Positions 58,280-64,000 of a stretch of DNA of 64,000 nucleotides are shown here, one piece after another. The position numbers were made by a program, and so were the translations under genes. Source of the stretch: Takakia lepidozioides (Eukaryota; Streptophyta; Takakiopsida; Takakiales; Takakiaceae); the NCBI GenBank assembly GCA_030704615.1, contig CM060734.1, forward strand, positions 35,356,042-35,420,041. The letters run 5' to 3'. Below the pieces are notes generated by a model. That model saw only the letters and a program-made list of their open reading frames with translations. It had not been told where the DNA came from and searched no databases. Each line of letters starts with the position of its first letter. Position 1 is the stretch's first letter.

Positions 58280-58509
58280 TGGCTCATGCTCACACTCGTG
58301 TGGCCTTGTACAATGTTCGACATCTTCTTAGTCAACGACCGTTGACCACCGAAGGTGTGAGCTTGGTGTAGACTAGTCTACACGAGGCGGCTTTTCTTAC
58401 ACTGGCTCAATCTACACCATCGAAATTTTACAGGGGTGTCAAATTTGGTGTAAGAAAAGTCGGGTGTGAACTACCCTTGATGTAAAAAAAACCGGTTTCT
58501 CTTGTAGTG
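58280..58509 (-). mobile_element. Terminus of a second CACTA-type element inside the hAT core
   Basis: Reversed from 58509 it reads CACTACAAGAGAAACCGG, a typical CACTA terminus, followed by repeated TGTAGA/GTGTAA words. A perfect 18-bp palindrome GTGTAGACTAGTCTACAC lies at about 58366-58383. The opposite terminus was not found within the hAT core, so length and completeness are unknown. Confidence 0.5.
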
Positions 58510-58511
58510 CC

Positions 58512-58930
58512 ATGCCACAATACATGCTCCAATTTGTTTGTGCAGGAGCTTTTGAATACAAGAACGACTTACAGTGCCCACATCGCTTGCGAGTGAACTC
58601 TCGGGATTCCAACAATTTTGTGGGAAAATCAAATGATCCTTGTAGAGTTGGTCAGACTGTTTCAAATGATACTTTCATATGCGCACATTGCAAATTACCT
58701 CCCACATGTACAGGGGCTTGTTGTGCAAAAATGTGGTACGTTGTTCCCACGAAGGGGGTTATATCGTCTAAAGCAACAGTGCATTGTGGACATCACTCGC
58801 ATTCCACATGTCCATCGCCATGTAGGGGGATCACAAATGAAATTAAAGCTGCAATGGGCGAAGATGTTGCCAAAATCGTGGTTGTGGCACAAGTTTTGTC
58901 TAGTTGGAAGTTGTGTTCTTGCATTTGTGA
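58512..58930 (+). pseudogene. Cys/His-rich ORF fragment in the hAT core
   Basis: The frame has paired cysteines and histidines (CPHRLRVNS, CAHCKLPPTCTGACCAKMW, VHCGHHSHSTC), suggesting a zinc-binding module captured from a transposon or host gene. It starts within 3 bp of the CACTA-type terminus and runs into the right inverted repeat. No family was recognised and no start is supported. Confidence 0.3.
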
Positions 58931-59699
58931 AGGAACCTTTGGTTTGGTTCCACAATTATTTCAAGAGACGGTTCCGGATCCGGTTCCGGTTTTTTTTTAT
59001 TGAGCCGGTTCCGGATCCAACTTTGGGGCGGTTCCGGTTACCGATTAGTTGCTGATAAAAACCATCGGTTCCGGTTAGGTTCCGGTTCTATTTTAAAAAT
59101 ATATTTGTTTAATTTAATTAGATTTAAAATATTTTATCAGTCCGGTAGACTAAATAGCAGTGTATTCACATATTTGAACTAAAATCCAACGATTTTATTA
59201 GTTTTCACTAACACAAAAAAACAAACAAAAATACTCTAAATAAACTGGTAGAAGAAAATGGGTAAAATTTTATGGGTTGAAAGTACTATTCAGCTACCTG
59301 ACAAGTATTGGCATCTTCAAACATCTTATTAATGAACTTAGCCACGATATCATGGAGCTGGAGATTGAACCCAAGATCTCATGGCGCTGAAGCATTGAAC
59401 ATAGAATCTCATGGCCTTCAAGCATTGAACCCAGGATCTCATGAGCTTGAGAGCACTAAAGAAGTTTTGCCCTGGGCCCACCAGCTCTCTATTGTTATGC
59501 GCCAAGGCCCACCAAGGGTTCAAGAACCTAAACCTGTTTTTATCCCCGTGCCCGGTTCTCCTGTTCTTACACCGAGCAGGAACCGCCGGTTCGGTTCTGC
59601 GCCGATCCCCATTGGCAGGTTCCGGTTCCGGGTCAGGTTAGGTAGGAATGGGCCCGGTTCCGGTTAACCTGTGTCCCGGTGGGTAACCGCCCAACACTG

Positions 59700-59707
59700 G
59701 TTGTAAC
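59700..59707 (+). repeat. hAT target-site duplication, right copy (GTTGTAAC)
   Basis: Matches 56911-56918. It also forms the first bases of the SINE A box. Confidence 0.85.
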
Positions 59708-59940
59708 CCGGTGGTAATGGGCACATACCACCTGGAAAGTGGTTGTGGGTTCAATCCACCTAGGTGTTACAAAGGTGTCCACCTTTCTGATTTATGCTTC
59801 CTTCGGGATAGCTCGGCGAATGAGTACCACGAATTGATAGCACCTACATGTGCCGGTTGCAGACCCACCATGACCTGCTATAGACGGTTTGAATAGAGCC
59901 CACCCCCCAAAGGGGCAGCACCCTGTAAGTTGGAGTATTC
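59700..59940 (+). mobile_element. tRNA-derived SINE, split by the hAT element
   Basis: A-box-like GTAACCCGGTGGTAATGGGC starts in the hAT duplication. B box GGGTTCAATCC lies at 59747-59757, about 30 nt after it. The remaining 5' bases lie left of 56911. The pol III boxes and the tRNA-unrelated tail fit a SINE. The 3' limit is approximate. Confidence 0.5.
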
Positions 59941-60646
59941 CACCTATTGCAGATGCTCTTCTGTTCGTAAGCTAGATGAAAAGTAGGGTGGTTGGTGTGG
60001 CTGATTAAATGTGCATAAAGTTAGCCAAGGCCCTTCCAACATTAACCTAATTTGACAGGTGGCTGTTGATGTGTGGGAGAAACTTAAGGAAATCCTGGCA
60101 GCCAATAAGAGGCCACCATTTGCCATTCCAGATTAGCCCTTTCCTCAATATAAAAAGCGGCTGGCTTATGCCAAACGCGGGATGTTTTGGGTGATCATCA
60201 CAGTATACTTGGATGAGCTTGGCGTTTGGATGTTTTGCACTTGATGCCCCTGCATGTGATTTGATTGGCCCACCTGTGAGGCTCATCTAGCAAGAGATCC
60301 TTCCCATCTAGCTTGGCATGCTTTACTGGCTACTTCCCCGCTTTAGCGCCCAAACTCTCAGAGGAGAAGAGAATATCCCTCGGGTAGAGAAATTTGGTGG
60401 AGATGGGGGGCACTTAAACTAACGTGCCTGACTGTGTTTTGGCGGCAGGGCTTCGTAGGTTCGGCAGGTCGTACATATTAAAGATCTAGTGCAATGGCGG
60501 CATTCATCATGCTATACTCTCTATTCACTCGTCACCTTGTAGCTCTCGTTTTGGTCGTGTTTTGTTGTGTAGTGAGCGAGTGCGATGGCGGCTTCCAGCT
60601 CGCATGAATCATCTGTTTAGACATTGCTGATGATTCTTTTGAGGCA
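59941..60646. other. Possible LTR/leader of the Ty3/gypsy element
   Basis: Contains a TATA-like AATATAAAAAG at about 60147-60157, 0.5 kb before the first retroelement ORF, as expected for an LTR promoter. LTR ends and primer site were not identified, since the partner LTR lies outside the window. Confidence 0.3.
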
Positions 60647-61535
60647 GTGTTTTTGGGTGTTCTTCGTGATCTTACGCCGTCCAATCTGGTTAAAACGACT
60701 GAAGGCGAACCACTTGTGAGGGGTCCGGACGACGAAATCCCCTTGGACGTGCCTTCTGAGTACTGGTGTGCTCAATTTGAGCGGACCGCCATAGAAGAAG
60801 CTCGCAAACCTGTGAGCAATGAGTGGGAGGCTCGTGAGCAATGCAAAAAAATAGCTGCTGCCAAGCAAGGTGCCTTTGCAGGACGACTGCTGCAGAAACT
60901 CCATGCCAAAGAGATTGCCCAGGAATGAGATTCGTCGGCAACTTGGTGTAAGACAACTGCTCATCTGGCCCCTGTTAGGAGTACCAAAATTTGTTGTGAC
61001 CAGGGACCGGACCTCCGACCTTGAAAGCTTTAAGTTTCCCAAGACCATTAGTGGCTATCAATTGTGGGAGTTCACTCGGGGTGGCACTGCGGTTGCATTG
61101 ACCAATATTCGTCCTGCCTGGGACAAAGAACTGCATGCTGACGATTTCACTTGGGAGCAAGCCATTACTGGAATCCCGCAGCATCAATTCAAGTTCACTA
61201 CCAGGGATATAGTGGTGTATCCTGGTACATCTTTTGATGAGGAGAAGATCGGGCTCTGCCATGCGCACAACCCAGTCGAGCGCTACCCTTTGCACTCTTT
61301 AGTTGTGAAGGAGAAGGTAGTTGGAACTGTTATACGAGTTTCATTTTGGCTCAAGGTGGCTGAACGATTGTGGCATCTGCAGGGAGAGGCTGTTTACCTA
61401 AGTTACAACAATCGGTTCATCTCTTCCTATCACACCTCGGACTGGGAGAAGTCTATGATAAACCCCTCCGACAGGGTGAAGGTTTCTTGGCCTAGTGTTT
61501 TCCCTTTTTATTACAAAGTTGTAGTGAACTATTGA
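60647..61535 (+). pseudogene. Unassigned ORFs at the 5' end of the gypsy element
   Basis: Two overlapping frames, 60647-60928 (EYWCAQFERTAIEEARKPVS) and 60870-61535 (FPKTISGYQLWEFTRGG, HADDFTWEQAITGIPQHQFKF, VVKEKVVGTVIRVSFW). Both look like real coding sequence by residue make-up. They may be one protein broken by a frameshift near 60900. They precede gag and match no retroelement domain that I know. Confidence 0.45.
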
Positions 61536-61921
61536 ATGCTTACAAGATCTAAGTATAGACTTTTAAAATATCAAGACAGTGAGATGGGAGAGGTAAAGGA
61601 CCCTTGTGAGCGAATTTTTGAAGCCAGTGGGCCCAGTACTGAGTTCACAGCGGGTGGAACAAGATTGCCTGATCCTGAAACTCAACCAAGTGTGACCACC
61701 ACATCTCATGCTGAGCAATAAGCTGGTGAACCAGAACTTGATGAATTGTGTCATGCTATGTGTCTCATTTCTGACTGTCCTGCTTTGTTGGACTTGCTTC
61801 TTGCTAAACACACTCAAAATGTTGTTGTGCCTACGAAATCCCCTGAGACCCGCATGACGAAGCAACCTTATCCGGAATACAAGGTGGGCAGAACTTTGAT
61901 ATTTGTATCACCTTTTTTGAG

Positions 61922-62713
61922 ATGAATGTGAAGATGAATGCAGTTCCACCTGCCTTTGTCATCAATGCCTTTCGTTTCTATCTCAAAGGGGAGGCCTAAG
62001 AACTCTTTGAAGCCACTATCAAAGATCTGGGTGATGTGTCATGGTCTGAAGCTAAGGGTTTGGTTGAACAATTGTTTCATGAAGAAAAGTTGCCTGATTA
62101 CTGTGTACCTGAGAGAAGCTACAAAGAAGGAGAAAGTATATATAAGTACTATACTGATATACGTACAACAGTGTATAAGACCGTCCCTGTTCTCTCGGAA
62201 AGGCCATTGGCCATTAAATTAGGCTTCATCAGAGGACTGCCTCCTGCAGAGCAAGTATACCTGCAACGAAACAAGTACTCCACCGAAAAGGAAATGGTTC
62301 AGTTAATAGAAGAACGCTTGCGCACTAAAGCAGCTAAACGGGGAGTTGTACCCAAAATTCCAACCACACACATGCTGAGTGATGCTTCAGATCTGATTGT
62401 GGGCACTAACAAGGGAAAAGCTCTGGAGCTTCTTCCTGCAGTTGTACGAGATGTGCAGGAAACGGTCAGACTTGAATTACAAGCCTTTAAGGCTGATGCT
62501 CGTTGGCAAGCCCCATCAAATTCCAACCAGAGTGGTAGCAACAGGGGACATACTAATACTGGTGCTAATTATCAAAGCCATGCAGCATGTTACATCTGCA
62601 AAAGCAAGGATCATGTCACCAGGTTTTGTCTTTACCAGGAAGATTTGCCAGGGATGATTGAAACCTTTGAGAAAGAGAAAGAAAAGAAGGGTAAGGCTCG
62701 TTTAAACGAATAG
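61922..62713 (+). pseudogene. Gypsy gag with CCHC zinc knuckle, in-frame stop
   Basis: The frame from ATG 61922 reads YLKGEA, then TAA (61997-61999), then ELFEATIKDLGDVSW, typical of the capsid region (usually FLxGxAxxWF). It continues with IKLGFIRGLPPAEQV and a CX2CX4HX4C knuckle (CYICKSKDHVTRFC, 62588-62629). Gag would form the particle and bind genomic RNA. The TAA disables this copy. Confidence 0.75.
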
Positions 62714-62798
62714 GGTTACCTGCGAATGAAGGGACAGATATCGTGGAATTAAACCTTCTAAACCCCTAACTACTGTTCTTGTTTCTGATACTTTCAAG

Positions 62799-63833
62799 TT
62801 GCTACATACAGAAGTGATTAAACCCAGGAAGAAGGTTCGTATACACCCACTACTTACTCAATGCCATGTAGGGCATTTGCTTTTTTCGTGCATTGTTGAC
62901 ACTGGGTGCACAGTCTCTGCTGTTCCTTTGCATGTTGTCCAAGTGTTGGGATTAAAATTAGTGTCTGCCAAAGGGTTGGAGGTTACTATAGCTGATGGTA
63001 CCAAATATGAGCCATTAAGGTTTGTAACCTTGCCTATTGGAATTGCTGGTAAGGTGGTCACGGTGACTGGTATTGTCACTATGGGAGAGCAATTTCTAAT
63101 TGGCTTGGATTGGATGCGGGAAGCCAGGGCAGAAATCAAATTACATACAAATGTCATGACCTTGAGTGGTGGCAATGGTACAAGGCATAAAGTCAACATG
63201 AACTCTGTCCCTATTATGGCTGGGAGTTCCACTCGGCATCTTATTCAGATGCAGGCTGCTGCTCAAGAAGTTCGCCAAAGAGCTGGTAACACATACAACT
63301 GGACCAGATTCTTTAATTTTAACAGTGAGTCAGCCACTACCCTCTTTCAATGGCATTTGCCTGAACCAGATAAGAAGACTGGAGCCCCTCTTCCTGTTCC
63401 CAACAATTCTGTATTTTTGAGGGCTCCTCATGATATTGCAATGTCACAAATCTTGGCCCCCACAGGTCTGGCTTTTATTTGCCCCAAGGACATGTACATG
63501 GAAGTAGAAGGCTGGAGGAAATTATCTTTGCAGAAACACTGCTTGGTGGCTTCTGGGGTTTTGGACAGAGGGTACAAAGGAGAAATCCGATTACTCCTTG
63601 CTAATCCTGAGCGTATGATGGTCAAAATCAAGAAGGGACAGGTTATGGCTAGACTCACTGCCTTGCCTTTGACTGAAATTCAATTTGTAGAGTTTGCTCT
63701 CAATTTTCATGATATTGGTCATGTAGATAGCCCTGTGGACAACCTTATTGCCATTACCAGCATTGCTGTAGTCAGTAATGACAATATTCTCACCATAGAG
63801 AAGTGTTGGCAGAGATCCAGGTGGGTGATATAA
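62799..63833 (+). CDS. Gypsy pol 5' part: retropepsin followed by dUTPase-like domain
   Basis: The aspartic protease has CIVDTGCTVSAVPLHVV (active-site DTG at 62898-62906) and QFLIGLDWMREARAEIKL, the flap-to-C-terminal block of retropepsins. About 100 residues later a trimeric-dUTPase-like stretch appears: VFLRAPHDIAMSQ, ILAPTGLAFICPKDMY, then GVLDRGYKGEIRLLL and VKIKKGQVMARL (motif-3 and motif-4 like). The AGxDL and PRSS motifs are changed, so activity is doubtful. The frame stops at 63831 just as the RT frame starts in another phase. The leftmost codon is only the ORF limit; translation would come from gag-pol. Confidence 0.7.
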   Translation: MLHTEVIKPRKKVRIHPLLTQCHVGHLLFSCIVDTGCTVSAVPLHVVQVLGLKLVSAKGLEVTIADGTKYEPLRFVTLPIGIAGKVVTVTGIVTMGEQFLIGLDWMREARAEIKLHTNVMTLSGGNGTRHKVNMNSVPIMAGSSTRHLIQMQAAAQEVRQRAGNTYNWTRFFNFNSESATTLFQWHLPEPDKKTGAPLPVPNNSVFLRAPHDIAMSQILAPTGLAFICPKDMYMEVEGWRKLSLQKHCLVASGVLDRGYKGEIRLLLANPERMMVKIKKGQVMARLTALPLTEIQFVEFALNFHDIGHVDSPVDNLIAITSIAVVSNDNILTIEKCWQRSRWVI

Positions 63834-64000
63834 CTGGGGTTCAATTAGCTAAGTTACATGCTTTGATTCGAAGAAACCTGTCTGTGTTCAGTAGAGGATC
63901 TCATGATCTTGGTAAGACCAATATTTTGAATCATGAGATTGTCACTGATGGGAATCCAGTCAAACAATATTGCATTAGTATACATTGATGACATAAATGT
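63803..64000 (+). pseudogene. Gypsy reverse transcriptase, N-terminal edge (runs off the window)
   Basis: LAEIQVGDITGVQLAKLHAL, then NLSVFSRGSHDLG and NHEIVTDGNPVKQ match the conserved lead-in of Ty3/gypsy RT (L-x-x-Y/F-x-x-V-F-S, H-x-I-x-T, P-x-K-Q). It is shifted by one base against the protease frame. A TGA closes this frame at 63986-63988, before the RT palm motifs, so this copy is disabled. Confidence 0.6.

Larger units (their letters stand above)
56919..59699. mobile_element. Non-autonomous hAT-type element with long inverted repeats, 2,781 bp
   Basis: Both ends read CAGTGTTGGGCGGTTACCC inward. Inverted repeats run about 800 bp (about 56919-57726 and 58914-59699), rich in CCGGAACC/GGTTAACCGG words. 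The 8-bp flanking duplication and CAG start fit hAT. There is no transposase. The arms also contain three imperfect tandem copies of about 31 bp around GATC-TGGGTTCAAT (57180-57285, mirrored near 59350-59455). The core between the arms holds a CACTA-type terminus at 58509 and a Cys/His-rich frame near 58512-58930. Confidence 0.8.
60647..64000 (+). mobile_element. Ty3/gypsy LTR retrotransposon, 5' part, decayed
   Basis: In order: unassigned ORFs, a gag with zinc knuckle, a retropepsin, a dUTPase-like domain and the N-terminal edge of reverse transcriptase. PR-before-RT order and the RT start (NILNHEIVTDGNPVKQ) indicate Ty3/gypsy-type pol. Stops and frame changes show decay. The element continues beyond the window. 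Confidence 0.8.

Overview
This is a nuclear window from a land plant or close streptophyte relative. The evidence is spliced genes with GT-AG introns, mitochondrial presequences, the plant ascorbate pathway, plant-only families (PLS-type PPR, organellar ssDNA-binding protein with PDF motifs, plant NIF-like phosphatase) and plant transposon superfamilies. A CCDC103/DNAAF19-like gene (axonemal dynein assembly) suggests a lineage with flagellate sperm, such as a bryophyte, lycophyte, fern or charophyte. The species cannot be fixed from the sequence. All family names rest on my own reading of motifs; no database search was run.

Gene-rich part, 1-23.8 kb. Six genes alternate in strand, as three head-to-head pairs with tail-to-tail junctions between pairs: GH19 chitinase exon 1 (-) / CCDC103-like (+); pyruvate dehydrogenase E1 alpha (-, 8 exons) / TTI1 (+, 18 exons, about 1407 aa); L-galactose dehydrogenase (-, 5 exons, one GC-AG intron) / mitochondrial glycine-rich RNA-binding protein (+, 4 exons). 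Exon phases were checked by hand and close in frame for all five genes that lie wholly in the window.

Decayed part, 23.8-31.3 kb. It holds a tRNA-derived SINE, a PPR fragment fused to about three tandem degenerate copies of OSB-type PDF-motif exons, and a frameshifted fragment of a CPSF-A/DDB1-family gene.

Nested transposons, 31.3-51.4 kb. A LINE (ORF1 at 31.35-32.5 kb, ORF2 at 48.6-51.25 kb) is split by one 16,061-bp CACTA (En/Spm) element at 32549-48609. The element has CACTA termini, a 3-bp TCT target duplication and palindromic GACGCC-type subterminal repeats. Removing it rejoins the LINE reading frame. It carries an open three-exon tnp2 transposase gene (+) and, on the other strand, a six-exon gene whose phases all close. 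That gene fuses a Transposase_24-like DNA-binding region to a plant NIF/FCP1-like HAD phosphatase, and is the most unusual object in the window. A LINE 3' fragment also lies inside the element.

Right part, 51.4-64 kb. A reverse-oriented Ty1/copia LTR with a primer binding site is followed by an intact RanBP2-zinc-finger TDP2-like phosphodiesterase gene (5 exons). Next comes a 2,781-bp hAT-type element with about 0.8-kb inverted repeats and an 8-bp target duplication, inserted in the A box of a SINE; it contains the end of another CACTA element. The window ends in a decayed Ty3/gypsy element with gag, protease, a dUTPase-like domain and the start of reverse transcriptase.
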